A stretch of DNA of 64,000 nt, from positions 1-64,000 of the forward strand of contig JAJDWA010000075.1 in the NCBI GenBank assembly GCA_022825825.1. Direction: 5' to 3'. The position numbers were made by a program, and so were the translations under genes. Origin of the DNA: Candidatus Poribacteria bacterium (lineage in GTDB: Bacteria > Poribacteria > WGA-4E > WGA-3G). The notes beneath the pieces are model-generated. The model was given only the letters and a program-made list of their open reading frames with translations. It searched no databases and was not told where the DNA came from. Of the stretch, positions 8,861-18,321 are shown in pieces (within the stretch, counting starts at the first letter, position 1; every line of letters starts with the position of its first letter).

Positions 8861-8937
8861 GTAGGGGCGGGTCCCTGTGCCCGCCCATTGCTTTTACTAA
8901 TACTTAGAACTGGCGAGGCACAGAGACCTCGCCCTAC
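8861..8937. repeat. pair of inverted GC-rich palindromes
   Basis: Two hairpins face each other: gggcggg...cccgccc (8865-8886) and ggcgagg...cctcgcc (8912-8933). The whole unit is bounded by gtagg at the left and cctac at the right, the same ends seen on the ggtttcctaacc repeats, so it looks like a paired variant of the dispersed repeat family. It sits between the small Cys-rich gene and iolD. Confidence 0.7.
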
Positions 8938-8989
8938 AATGATTGATGACACCTTTTGTGCCGTGTTACTTTATGAAAAGTTGATGAAC

Positions 8990-10858
8990 CTAACCGAGAA
9001 AATATCGCTCTTTCTGTTTTGCCTCTTTATATTCTTGATATGCCTGTTTTGCAGAATCTACCTCTGAAACTTCCGCAACAGGAACATCCCACCACGATTC
9101 ATACTGTGGCACTCTCACGTCAAAATCCACATCAATCTTGACAACGGTTGTTCGGTCAGCTTCCCGTGCTTCTTGTAGTGCAGCCTTTAAACTTTGCGTA
9201 GTTGTTGCCTCAATGACGTTAGCACCGAGACTCTCTGCATTCGCTGCAAGGTCAACGGGTAAAATGTCTCCTTTCAGTTCTCCGGTGTCGTTATCACGGT
9301 ATCGGAATCGGGTTGCAAAACCTTGTGCGCCTGTTGCTTGCGATAATCCGCCGATGCTGCTGTGTCCATCGTTATTGATAAGCACAATAATCAGTTTATA
9401 GCCTTCCTGAATTGAGGTGATGATTTCTTGTGCTAACATGAGGTACGAACCGTCTCCGACAAGCACATAGACGTCGCGAGTAGGATCAGCCATTTTAATG
9501 CCTAATCCACCAGCGATTTCATATCCCATGCAGGAGTAGCCGTATTCCAGATGAAACTGCTTAGGATTACGTGTCCTCCACAGTTTATGGAGATCACCGG
9601 GGAGACTTCCTGCTGCACAAACAACAACATCTTCAGGTCTTGAAAATCCATTAACAACCCCAATAACTTCACTCTGACTTGGTAGTGGCTGATGGTCGAG
9701 ATGGAAGAGTCTTTCCACTTCCTCTTCCCAAGCATCTCGGTAATTTTCAATCTGTGTTGCGTAATCGCTATTAATTCGATATGTTCCGATAGCGTCTATC
9801 AATTCAGATAGCGTGACACGAGCGTCTGCAACTAACGGTAGCGCAGCATGTTTCGCAGCATCAAACTCTGCGATATTAATAGCGATAAACCGAACATTCG
9901 GATTTTGAAAAGCAGTTTTAGACGCTGTCGTGAAGTCGCTCAATCGAGTTCCGATGGCTATGACTAAGTCTGCTTCGCGCGCAGCGATGTTTGCGCCGGG
10001 TGTGCCAGTAGCACCAATTGCGCCAAGGTTTTGCGGATGGTCGTACCGTAGCGAACCTTTGCCAGCAAAGGTTTCACCGACAGGGATACCCGTTTGCTCT
10101 GCAAATTTTGCTAACTGTTCCGTTGCCTCGCTATAGATGACACCGCCACCTGCAATGATTATTGGTCTTTCACTATTCGAAATCCATTGGACAGCCCGGT
10201 TTAGCAGATTCGCGTCTGCACGAGGTCTCGGAATGGTATACACCCGTTTTTCAAAGAGTTGTTCAGGATAGGGAAACGCTTCCGCTTGCACATCTTGTGG
10301 TAGGGCTAATGTCACAGTTCCCGTTTCTGCCTGTGAAGTCAGTACTCGCATCGCTTCTGGCAGTGCAGTGATAATCTGCTCAGGACGATTGATACGGTCC
10401 CAATAACGAGAAACTGGTTTGAAACAGTCGTTGACCGAAAAGTCTTGTGAATTGGGTGATTCCAACTGCTGCAAAACAGGTGCGACCAAACGCGTTGAGA
10501 AAATATCCCCCGGTAACAGCAGCACAGGTAATCGGTTAATTGTTGCTCCCGCTGCACCGGTGAGCATATTCGTTGCACCTGGACCGATAGAAGTGGTGCA
10601 AGCAAAGGTGCTTAGGCGGTTAGACATCTTAGCATACGCGGCGGCAGTATGCACCATAGATTGTTCGTTACGCGTTTGGTAAAAACGGAACACATCGGCG
10701 TATTGGTGCAACGCTTGCCCAATCCCCGCTACGTTGCCATGTCCGAAGATACCGAACATGCCTGCAAAAAAAGCCCCCTCAATTCCATCACGTTCAACAT
10801 ATTGCTGCGTGAGAAATTGGACAATGGCTTGTCCCATCGTTAGTTTTCGAGTTTTCAT
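8990..10858 (-). CDS. iolD: 3D-(3,5/4)-trihydroxycyclohexane-1,2-dione hydrolase (inositol catabolism)
   Basis: 622 residues, the usual IolD length. A ThDP-enzyme fold: N-terminal pyrimidine-binding domain with the IolD-typical FGIFGHGNVAGIGQAL near residue 34, a central domain (PIIIAGGGVIYSEA), and a C-terminal PP domain with the ThDP motif VGDGSYLMLAQEI...NNDGHSS. IolD cleaves the ring of trihydroxycyclohexanedione to 5-deoxyglucuronate in myo-inositol breakdown. GAGGA precedes the ATG. It is 36 bases downstream of iolC on the same strand. No other iol genes are in the window, so the rest of the pathway must lie elsewhere. Confidence 0.93.
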   Translation of the reverse strand: MKTRKLTMGQAIVQFLTQQYVERDGIEGAFFAGMFGIFGHGNVAGIGQALHQYADVFRFYQTRNEQSMVHTAAAYAKMSNRLSTFACTTSIGPGATNMLTGAAGATINRLPVLLLPGDIFSTRLVAPVLQQLESPNSQDFSVNDCFKPVSRYWDRINRPEQIITALPEAMRVLTSQAETGTVTLALPQDVQAEAFPYPEQLFEKRVYTIPRPRADANLLNRAVQWISNSERPIIIAGGGVIYSEATEQLAKFAEQTGIPVGETFAGKGSLRYDHPQNLGAIGATGTPGANIAAREADLVIAIGTRLSDFTTASKTAFQNPNVRFIAINIAEFDAAKHAALPLVADARVTLSELIDAIGTYRINSDYATQIENYRDAWEEEVERLFHLDHQPLPSQSEVIGVVNGFSRPEDVVVCAAGSLPGDLHKLWRTRNPKQFHLEYGYSCMGYEIAGGLGIKMADPTRDVYVLVGDGSYLMLAQEIITSIQEGYKLIIVLINNDGHSSIGGLSQATGAQGFATRFRYRDNDTGELKGDILPVDLAANAESLGANVIEATTTQSLKAALQEAREADRTTVVKIDVDFDVRVPQYESWWDVPVAEVSEVDSAKQAYQEYKEAKQKERYFLG

Positions 10859-10894
10859 TTTAAAATCCTCTATTCTATTCCTTATTATAATGAG

Positions 10895-11902
10895 TTACAG
10901 TTCACCACGTTGTGCAACAAAAGCGTTGACTTCTTCCATCGTGGGCATAAAGTTTGCACACCCGTGGCGTGTAACAACAATTGCCCCAGTCGCATTGCCA
11001 AGACGGGCCGATTTTCGCCAATCCCATCCGTTTAGGACACCGTAGATAAACCCGCTTGCAAATGCGTCTCCTGCGCCGAGCGTATTATAGATTTCAACCG
11101 GAAACGGTTCAGCATGCGTAACTTCCCCATGTTTTAAATAGATGTCTGCGCCATCACTACCCCGTTTTACTACCAGAGCCTCAGGTCCCGCATTTAGAAT
11201 TGTTGCGATGGCAGCTTCCATATCTCCCTCAATGTTTGGATTTGAGATTTGGGAATGTTCTATTGACATGTGTGAGACATCGGTAAGGGATGCTGCTTTG
11301 ATCTCTTCCTCAGTTCCAATAGCGATGTCGACGTTGTGTAAGGTAGACCGAACATTTACACCGAAAGCACGCGGGTCATGCCATTGGTCTGCGCGAAAAT
11401 CCAAATCCAGAAATACCAAGCGACCCATCGCTTTTGCTTGTTCTGTAGCATAAATTGTAGCACTCCGACTCGGTTCTTTGCTGAGACCGGTGCCAGATAT
11501 TAGTACTGAACGACTTTCAGCAATCGGTGACGCAATGACATCATCAATTGTAAGTTCAATATCTGCGCAGTTATCGCGGTAATAGATGAGTGGAAATCGG
11601 TCAGGCGGTTCAATTCCGAGAACAACTGCACTGGTTCTGTGCCCTGGCTTATTGACGATGAAACGGGTTTCAACGCCCTCATCATTTAAAAACTTGAGTA
11701 GGAATTCGCCTACGGGATCATCGCCAACTGCTGTGAGTAGCGCTGATCGAAGACCAAGACGCCGTGTCCCTACACTGATATTGGTAGGACACCCTCCGAC
11801 AAACGCGCCAAAACTTGTGATTTCAGGAAATGGACTCCCGACATCATTAGAGTATAGATCTATGGAGCTGCGCCCGATCGTAAGAATATCATAGTTTTCC
11901 AT
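10895..11902 (-). CDS. iolC: 5-dehydro-2-deoxygluconokinase, PfkB family
   Basis: 335 residues. PfkB sugar-kinase signatures are seen at GGCPTNISVGTRRLGL near residue 36 and NTLGAGDAFASGF near residue 273 with the catalytic Asp. The opening DILTIGRSSIDLYSNDVG is typical of IolC. IolC phosphorylates 2-deoxy-5-keto-gluconate, two steps after IolD. The neighbouring iolD makes the assignment firmer than sequence class alone. Confidence 0.9.
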   Translation of the reverse strand: MENYDILTIGRSSIDLYSNDVGSPFPEITSFGAFVGGCPTNISVGTRRLGLRSALLTAVGDDPVGEFLLKFLNDEGVETRFIVNKPGHRTSAVVLGIEPPDRFPLIYYRDNCADIELTIDDVIASPIAESRSVLISGTGLSKEPSRSATIYATEQAKAMGRLVFLDLDFRADQWHDPRAFGVNVRSTLHNVDIAIGTEEEIKAASLTDVSHMSIEHSQISNPNIEGDMEAAIATILNAGPEALVVKRGSDGADIYLKHGEVTHAEPFPVEIYNTLGAGDAFASGFIYGVLNGWDWRKSARLGNATGAIVVTRHGCANFMPTMEEVNAFVAQRGEL

Positions 11903-11916
11903 TGTATCTGGTTCGC

Positions 11917-12144
11917 TCAGGTCAAAAATATATACGGTTGAACGATTTGTGAAATAAAGTTATAGGTGCCATCACACACAAGACAACGGTAGATTTGAAG
12001 TTGATTTGCTTCAGTAGTGCCAAAATCACAGGCCTCCTTCACACAAGCACCGCAATGTAGAAGGTGTAGTCCATTCAGATGGTAATGAACCAGCAACCAT
12101 TCTGCTGCACGATCATCAATAAGGCCTATTATTGGAAAATCCAT
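11917..12144 (-). pseudogene. zinc-ribbon fragment, transposase-like N terminus
   Basis: About 75 residues from the ATG at 12144 (a TTG at 12168 would add eight). It carries CGAC near residue 32 and YRCLVCDGTYN near residue 52, the two halves of a zinc ribbon of the kind that opens IS1595/ISXO2-type transposases. No catalytic domain follows, so if the family call is right this is a relic; it could instead be a small zinc protein. No ribosome binding site is visible. Confidence 0.4.
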
Positions 12145-12889
12145 ACTTAAGAGTTTACCAACTTTCAAAAAAATTGCATCAATTTTTTACATGAGCGAAT
12201 ATATTATAGTGAAACCAATAATTATTTGGACACTACGGTCAGTGCGATTTCCTAATCGCACCCGATGGGTCTGGGACATGGGTATGTCAGAATACGCGTA
12301 TGGTATTCTGAATTGGTTAGGAAACCGCACCTACCAGGGAGAGTGTTATGAAAATGCGATCTGTTTTTTAGATTTTTCTTGACTTTTAGCGCATGAAATA
12401 GCATCCTAATTGTTAAATGACTACAGATTCATAGATTAGGCGATTCTCTCCTGCAAAACATCTTATCAAATCTACAAAGTATTTTCAACACTTCTCTACT
12501 CTAACTTTCGAAAATGACATTGGAACTTGAAGAACCTTGCTTAGACTTTCTGGACAAAGACAGATACTGTCTACGCTGAGAGAGCATTTTCATAAACAAA
12601 TACCAACTAAACACTGATAAACGTTGAAATTTCAAGAACTTTGAGAAATATCAGATAATGAACAAGCGATTTTTTCACCTACGGCTGAAGTGGTTATGGC
12701 TACTTCACACACATACCGGACTAAAACCGGTTTGATCAATCTAAACAAGGAACGATAATAGATTTACAACTAACGATATACCTAATTGCACGCCACAAAG
12801 TGCAAGAAACACCCCATCCAAATCCTACCAGAAAATATCCACATATTTATAGTTCACCATAAATTTCAATCTTTTAAGGTTGTAGAAAG
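12145..12889. other. long intergenic region with repeats
   Basis: About 740 bases without a credible gene, between two divergently oriented neighbours. It contains two palindromic repeats (12242-12261, 12315-12339) and a hairpin between them, cagaatac (12288-12295) with gtattctg (12303-12310). The right half (12380-12889) is A/T-rich and unremarkable and may hold the promoter of the propeller receptor. Confidence 0.5.
12242..12339. repeat. composite of two ggtttcctaacc-type palindromes
   Basis: gtgcgatttcctaatcgcac at 12242-12261 is an imperfect palindrome, and ggttaggaaaccgcacctac begins at 12315 in the opposite orientation. Between them sits an 8-bp stem hairpin. The two copies in opposite orientation make one larger inverted unit. 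Confidence 0.75.
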
Positions 12890-13099
12890 TTGCTCCTACG
12901 ACAAGCATCTGTCAGCAAAAGGAGGAAATTAAGGAAGCCCCGAATCGCTCTATGTTCTGATTTGATTCTCTTTGCTAAATGTGCTATTATTTTAATGATT
13001 GTAGGGATGTTTATTTCAGAGACGTGTAGTTTTTCGTTTTCCAACCCTAATTCTATTAGTTATGTCCTTTTATTATTTGTAAGTTTTACCCAGAGACAG

Positions 13100-16000
13100 A
13101 TGCGTAACCTCTTTTCGGCACGGTGTTGGATTCTTGTTTTCTTAAGTTTCTATGTTACCGTTGCACACGCCCAAGATAATATTCCGACTCATCCGGTAGA
13201 TGGTACGTTCATTAAAGAATGGCTGGTACTGGGCCCCTTCTTTCCAGAAGATTTGGAGACCGATTTCCTCGCGTCAGTTAACGGTGAGGCTCTTGCCAAT
13301 CCCAAACCCGGTGATACAGTGACTGCTGCTGAAGGCAAAACGTTGACCTGGACGGTATACCGTACCGAAGGAAACATCATCGACCTGCAGCGTGCAATTG
13401 GGAAACATGAAAAAGCAGTTTGCTATGCGTTTTGTCTATTGGAAAGCGAGCAGGGTGGTGATGGAGAGTTCCTTGTCGGCAGTGATGATGGCGTTGTGGT
13501 TTTTCTCAACGGTCAGAGGGTACACACCCAGCCAGTTAATAGAGCAATCCGCGTAGATGAGGATAGGGGCACCGTTTCATTGCGTCCGGGTAAAAATCGC
13601 TGTCTGGTGAAAGTTTCTAACGGACTCAGCAAGTGGGAACTTGCAATGCGTGTTGTTCCACCCACACGTGCGGTGATAGCTGGGATTGCAACCGATGAGA
13701 CGGGAAACACCTTAGCTGACGCCATCGTACATCTATGGCAAAATAGCATCCTAATTGCAAAAACAGAAACCGACACCAAAGGTAATTACCAGTTTTCTGT
13801 CTACCCAGCAAGTGGACACTATGATATTGAAGCCACCCACGGAGACAAAGGCACTTGGGAAACGGGCGTCCAACTTTCTGCAGGTGCTCGTGTCAATATG
13901 AACTTGACGCTTCAGCAGGCTGTTAGCATCTCTGGGACCCTGTTGAAGTTTGATAATACGCTACATGTCGGTGTTGTTGTCGAAGCATTATTACTGGCAG
14001 AAAATGGTTCCAGTCAAAGACGGGCAACGACCCTCTCGGATAATAGAGGTCAATATCAATTCATCAACTTGGCTGCTGGACGATATCAAGTGCGTTGTCA
14101 CACCTTGAAGACGCAGCGTGAAGATTCAAACAAAATTGTTTCTGTTGTCACACAAAGGACGCTTGAGAATGTTGATTTCCGTTTTCCACCTTTTAAACAT
14201 GGGACATGGAAGCACTATACTTATTTAGAAGGGCTGGGAAATAACAACGTACGGTCGATTTATCAAGACCGAGAGGGTTTCCTCTGGTTTGGCACCCGCA
14301 ACGGTGGGGTTTCTCGATACGATGGCGAAGCGTTCGTCAACTTTACAACTGATGAGGGACTCGCACACAACATCGTATTGTCAATCTATCAAGACCGAGA
14401 GGGTTTCCTCTGGTTCGGGACAGACAACGGAATTAGTCGATACGATGGTGAAGCGTTCGTCAACTTTACAACCGATGAGGGACTCGCTGCTAACGACGTA
14501 TGGGCCATTTATCAAGACCGAGAGGGTTTCCTCTGGTTCGGAACTCTGAGAAATGGGGTTTCTCGATATGATGGCGAAGCGTTTGTCAACTTCACAACCG
14601 ATGATGGACTCATTAGTGACACTATAAATTCAATCTATCAAGACCGAGAGGGTTTCCTCTGGTTCGGAACACTCGAGGGACTCTCTCGCTACGACGGTGA
14701 TCAGTTTGTTAACTTTAGTACCAATGAGGGACTCGCCCACAATTTTGTGTGGTCGATCCATCAAGATCAAGATGGACTGCTCTGGTTCGGGACAAATGGC
14801 GGTGTTTCTCAATATGATGGTAATCAGTTTGTGAACCTCACAACCAGGAATGGACTTGTTAGTGACCTTGTTGGGACAATCCATCAAGACCGAGACGGAT
14901 TCCTTTGGTTCGGGACTCAGGATAATGGGATCTCTCGATACGATGGCAAAAATATCGTCAACTTCACAACCAACGATGGACTCGCAACGAACTCCGTATG
15001 GTCCATTTTTCAAGACAGAGAAGGGTTCTTTTGGATTTCAAGTCTCAGTGAGGGACTCAGCCAATACGATAACAGCGGATTTATTAACTTCACGACTGCT
15101 GATGGACTAGCAAGCAACACTGTTTCCACCATTCTTCAAGACCGAAACGGACTCTTATGGTTCGGAACAGACAACGGAATTAGTCAATATGATGGGAAGA
15201 AGTTTATCAATTTTACAACCGATGATGGACTTGCCCATAATTTAGTACGTTCGATTTTTCAAGACCGGGAAGGTTCCCTCTGGTTTGCAACAGACGGTGG
15301 TGCTTCTCAATACAAAGACGGTCAGTTCGTTAACTTCGACGATAAGCTTGTTAACTTCATGACCAATCGTGGAATCTTTATTTGGGCATTCTATCAAGAC
15401 CGAGATGGATTTTTTTGGTTCGGAACGTCTAATGATGGAGTCTATCGATACGACGGTAATCAGTTCGTCAACTTTGCGACCCATGAGGAATTGGCGCAAA
15501 ACGGTGTGCTCTCAATTTATCAGGACTGGGACGGTTTCCTCTGGTTTGGAACCGATGGGAGTGGTGTCTATCGTTATGAAGGTAATGAGTTTGTCAACTT
15601 TACAACTAATGATGGACTCGCATCTAATTCTGTACGGGCGATTCACCAAGACCGAGACGGATTTTTCTGGTTTGGAACAATTCGTGGTGGTGTTTCTCGT
15701 TATGACGGTGAAAAGTTTGTCAGCTTCACAACTAATGATGGACTCGCACAAAATGATGTGTCCTCAATTTACCAAGACCAAGAGGGTTCTCTCTGGTTTG
15801 GGACGCAGGGTGGCGTTTCTCGATACGATGGAACCGCATGGACATCTTTAGATACGCGAGATGGGCTCACAAATAATACGATTTTAAATATTTATCACGA
15901 TTCGGATGGGAAACTCTGGTTTGGAACGCTTGAAGGGGTCACCCAATACAATCCGAATCGAGTTTCACCACGTGTGCGTATCGTTTCAGTTCGGAGCCAC

Positions 16001-17185
16001 AAAACATTTGCACAAACTGGTTCTTCTGAGACAATGACAATTGAAGATATTACGACCGATACTCGTGTAAATATCGAGTACAGCACCGATACGCTTGTAA
16101 CTATCAAGTACAGCAGCATTGACTTCAAAACCGTGAAAGGGAAACGACAGTATCAGGTGCGTATTAAAGAGATTGATTCCGATTGGAGCGAACCGACTCG
16201 GTCAGGTACGTTCAATATCAGCTTTGACAAACCCGGCACTTATACTTTTGAGGTTATTGCCATTGACCGGGACCTAAACTACTCTACCCCTGCCAGCCTA
16301 ACGTTGAACGTTGTGTTGCCGCGGGCCCAAAGTGGATGGATTCTGCCCTTATTAGGAGGCGCGATTGTTGCGTTACTAATGTTTTGTGGTATTTTTGCGT
16401 ATCGCTATTACCGCCAGCGGCAACAAGTTTTAGCCTATCAGCGAGAAGCGGTTTCCGAACTTGCTGATGCAAGGGAGATGCAGATCGGATTAATACCGCA
16501 AGCTGCACCTGAGGTCCCAGGGTTTGAGATTGCAGGAGTCTGTATCTCCGCCCGTACCGTCAGTGGGGATTTTTTCGACTATGTTCCGCTCAGCAACGGC
16601 GCGCTTGCTGTTGTGCTGGCAGATGTCGCTGGTAAAGGTATGAAGGGAGCAATGAATGCTATTTTATCTTCTGGTGCGCTTTATTCTGTGGCGCAGTTGG
16701 AACTGTCTCCATCTCAAATGTTGTGGGCATTAAACCAGAACCTTTATCCTCGATTTCAACGATTTACCAACTGTGCAATGGCGATACTGACCATTGACCC
16801 AAGGGATAAGACGTTTAAATATACCAACGCCGGAATCCCTTATCCCATTATTAAGCGCGGTGAAGGTGATGTTGAAGAAATCTCAATAGATGGTCTCCCA
16901 TTGGGCGCGTTTAAATCCTCTGAATATGAAGAAACGCCGGCAATCGAACTGAAATCTGGAAATACAATTATCCTTTTCAGCGATGGTATTACCGAAGCAT
17001 CTCAAAGAGACAATTCTGACCAACTTTATATGGAAACTGACCGCTTGCCCGATCTTATCAAAGGGTTGGATAAAACAATGACTGCAGAAGCGGTGATAGA
17101 TGCGATTATTAACGATGTCCGTGATTTTTCCGGTGACACCCAACAGAACGATGATATGACCATCGTAGTTATCAAAGTTTTGTAA
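13100..17185 (+). CDS. transmembrane 14-blade propeller receptor with SpoIIE-type phosphatase
   Basis: About 1361 residues. The frame is open from a TTG at 12890, but the ATG at 13100 gives a clean signal peptide (RCWILVFLSFYVTVAHA, then QD), so it is preferred. Order: signal peptide; a sugar/PA14-like beta region (about 35-185); two carboxypeptidase-regulatory-like Ig units (about 190-360); 14 Reg_prop blades (about 377-948), each with a motif like SIYQDREGFLWFGT and a RYDG turn; a Y_Y_Y domain (about 1000-1070); a membrane helix (about 1077-1103); and a PP2C/SpoIIE domain with SGDFFDY, DVAGKGMKG, DGITEA and NDDMTIVV. Fourteen blades fit two seven-bladed propellers. In Bacteroidetes this ectodomain is joined to a histidine kinase; here the output is a Ser/Thr phosphatase. 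It probably senses an external, perhaps glycan, ligand. Confidence 0.9.
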   Translation: MRNLFSARCWILVFLSFYVTVAHAQDNIPTHPVDGTFIKEWLVLGPFFPEDLETDFLASVNGEALANPKPGDTVTAAEGKTLTWTVYRTEGNIIDLQRAIGKHEKAVCYAFCLLESEQGGDGEFLVGSDDGVVVFLNGQRVHTQPVNRAIRVDEDRGTVSLRPGKNRCLVKVSNGLSKWELAMRVVPPTRAVIAGIATDETGNTLADAIVHLWQNSILIAKTETDTKGNYQFSVYPASGHYDIEATHGDKGTWETGVQLSAGARVNMNLTLQQAVSISGTLLKFDNTLHVGVVVEALLLAENGSSQRRATTLSDNRGQYQFINLAAGRYQVRCHTLKTQREDSNKIVSVVTQRTLENVDFRFPPFKHGTWKHYTYLEGLGNNNVRSIYQDREGFLWFGTRNGGVSRYDGEAFVNFTTDEGLAHNIVLSIYQDREGFLWFGTDNGISRYDGEAFVNFTTDEGLAANDVWAIYQDREGFLWFGTLRNGVSRYDGEAFVNFTTDDGLISDTINSIYQDREGFLWFGTLEGLSRYDGDQFVNFSTNEGLAHNFVWSIHQDQDGLLWFGTNGGVSQYDGNQFVNLTTRNGLVSDLVGTIHQDRDGFLWFGTQDNGISRYDGKNIVNFTTNDGLATNSVWSIFQDREGFFWISSLSEGLSQYDNSGFINFTTADGLASNTVSTILQDRNGLLWFGTDNGISQYDGKKFINFTTDDGLAHNLVRSIFQDREGSLWFATDGGASQYKDGQFVNFDDKLVNFMTNRGIFIWAFYQDRDGFFWFGTSNDGVYRYDGNQFVNFATHEELAQNGVLSIYQDWDGFLWFGTDGSGVYRYEGNEFVNFTTNDGLASNSVRAIHQDRDGFFWFGTIRGGVSRYDGEKFVSFTTNDGLAQNDVSSIYQDQEGSLWFGTQGGVSRYDGTAWTSLDTRDGLTNNTILNIYHDSDGKLWFGTLEGVTQYNPNRVSPRVRIVSVRSHKTFAQTGSSETMTIEDITTDTRVNIEYSTDTLVTIKYSSIDFKTVKGKRQYQVRIKEIDSDWSEPTRSGTFNISFDKPGTYTFEVIAIDRDLNYSTPASLTLNVVLPRAQSGWILPLLGGAIVALLMFCGIFAYRYYRQRQQVLAYQREAVSELADAREMQIGLIPQAAPEVPGFEIAGVCISARTVSGDFFDYVPLSNGALAVVLADVAGKGMKGAMNAILSSGALYSVAQLELSPSQMLWALNQNLYPRFQRFTNCAMAILTIDPRDKTFKYTNAGIPYPIIKRGEGDVEEISIDGLPLGAFKSSEYEETPAIELKSGNTIILFSDGITEASQRDNSDQLYMETDRLPDLIKGLDKTMTAEAVIDAIINDVRDFSGDTQQNDDMTIVVIKVL

Positions 17186-17260
17186 GAACTTAGCAAAGTC
17201 AAACTGCCAGAGACATTCAGTTTTCAGCAGTCAGCAAATAAAGAAAGGAATGAAGTTATT

Positions 17261-17485
17261 ATGGAAGGCTTCGGCGTAGGTTTAGGTGCAGGCATCGCTA
17301 TAGGTTTTGGCGGAGGTTTCAGCACAGGAATCGCAACAGGGATTGCAAGCAGACATGGTAAGCTTAAAAAGCAACTAAGCAAAGCGATAGAGGACAACGA
17401 GATATCTATTCACGATAAGAATGGAGAACCGTTGACGATTGAAGCACTTTTCGTGCTCCTTGACAAAAACTACAAGAAGGTATGA
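17261..17485 (+). CDS. small glycine-rich membrane protein
   Basis: 74 residues. The first 30 are a Gly/Ala-rich hydrophobic segment (FGVGLGAGIAIGFGGGF) able to span a membrane with GxxxG packing; the rest is a charged tail. AAAGGAA precedes the ATG. The 3' end abuts the PhyH gene and overlaps its possible first ATG by 4 bases. No family is recognised. Confidence 0.6.
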   Translation: MEGFGVGLGAGIAIGFGGGFSTGIATGIASRHGKLKKQLSKAIEDNEISIHDKNGEPLTIEALFVLLDKNYKKV

Positions 17486-17487
17486 CA

Positions 17488-18321
17488 ATGGCATTATTAA
17501 CACAAGCACATCACGATCATTTTGATGAATACGGCTATATGGTCATAGAAAATGCCGTCCCGATTGAACTTTGTGAGGCAGTTGTTGACGCAATTTTCGC
17601 GTTTTTGGAGATGGATCCTTCAGACCCGAACGACTGGTATCGTGCACCTCACAAACCTGGGGCAGGCATGGTAGAAATGTATTTTCATCAAGCCATGTGG
17701 AACGTATACCAACATCCACCGATTCATCAGATTTATAGCGAGGTGTATGGTACTGAGCGAATTTGGGTTCATATTGATAGAGTTAATATGAAACCGCCTA
17801 AACATCCTGACTATCCTGAATGGGACCATAAAGGGATGTACCACTGGGATGCAGATACCTCAAAATTACCGGTTAGGTTTAGCACACAAGGTGTCCTGTT
17901 TTTAAGAGATACAGCTGACAATCAAGGTTCTTTTGTGTGTTGGCCAGGGGCACATAAGTCGTTGATTGATGAAGAAAACCCGTGGGTGCCAGAACTTACG
18001 CCGGAAATATATAGAGAAAAATTCGTCCAAGTACCAGCGAAGGCGGGTTCACTACTGATATGGCATGTAGCACTTCCACACGGCAATGGTCGCAACACAT
18101 CCGATAAGCCACGGTTAGCACAATACATGAACTATTATCGCGCTCCTAATCCTATGAATGAAGAACGGCGTCAAGAACGTCTTACACTGTGGCGCGAGCG
18201 GAGAGCATTAGGACACGGGCCTTATCCCGGTGATCCGCGTGGGTGGGAAGCCGAAAACTACGGATCGCCGGAATTAACACCTTTGGGACGAAAACTATTA
18301 GGTCTGGATTTATGGGATTAA
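17488..18321 (+). CDS. phytanoyl-CoA dioxygenase (PhyH) family protein
   Basis: About 277 residues; the second of two close ATGs is chosen because GAAGG lies 7 bases before it. The Fe(II)/2-oxoglutarate oxygenase fold is marked by the HxD pair in MYHWDAD and by the distal His in LLIWHVALPHGNGRN with a following Arg in DKPRLAQY. PhyH proteins hydroxylate diverse small molecules, and the substrate cannot be told here. The 3' end overlaps the convergent LamG gene by 4 bases. Confidence 0.88.
   Translation: MALLTQAHHDHFDEYGYMVIENAVPIELCEAVVDAIFAFLEMDPSDPNDWYRAPHKPGAGMVEMYFHQAMWNVYQHPPIHQIYSEVYGTERIWVHIDRVNMKPPKHPDYPEWDHKGMYHWDADTSKLPVRFSTQGVLFLRDTADNQGSFVCWPGAHKSLIDEENPWVPELTPEIYREKFVQVPAKAGSLLIWHVALPHGNGRNTSDKPRLAQYMNYYRAPNPMNEERRQERLTLWRERRALGHGPYPGDPRGWEAENYGSPELTPLGRKLLGLDLWD

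Noticed and set aside
8806..8952. Upstream extension of the small Cys-rich gene
   Set aside because: The extension translates a palindromic repeat, and a Shine-Dalgarno sequence fits the ATG at 8805.
12191..12382. 63-codon frame between the zinc-ribbon fragment and the receptor
   Set aside because: It translates two palindromic repeats and has no start signal.
12890..13099. N-terminal extension of the propeller receptor from TTG
   Set aside because: The signal peptide starting at 13100 would be buried, and no ribosome binding site supports the TTG.
15369..15851. 160-codon alternative frame in the propeller region
   Set aside because: Its repeats only mirror the blade repeats of the true frame; no independent signals.
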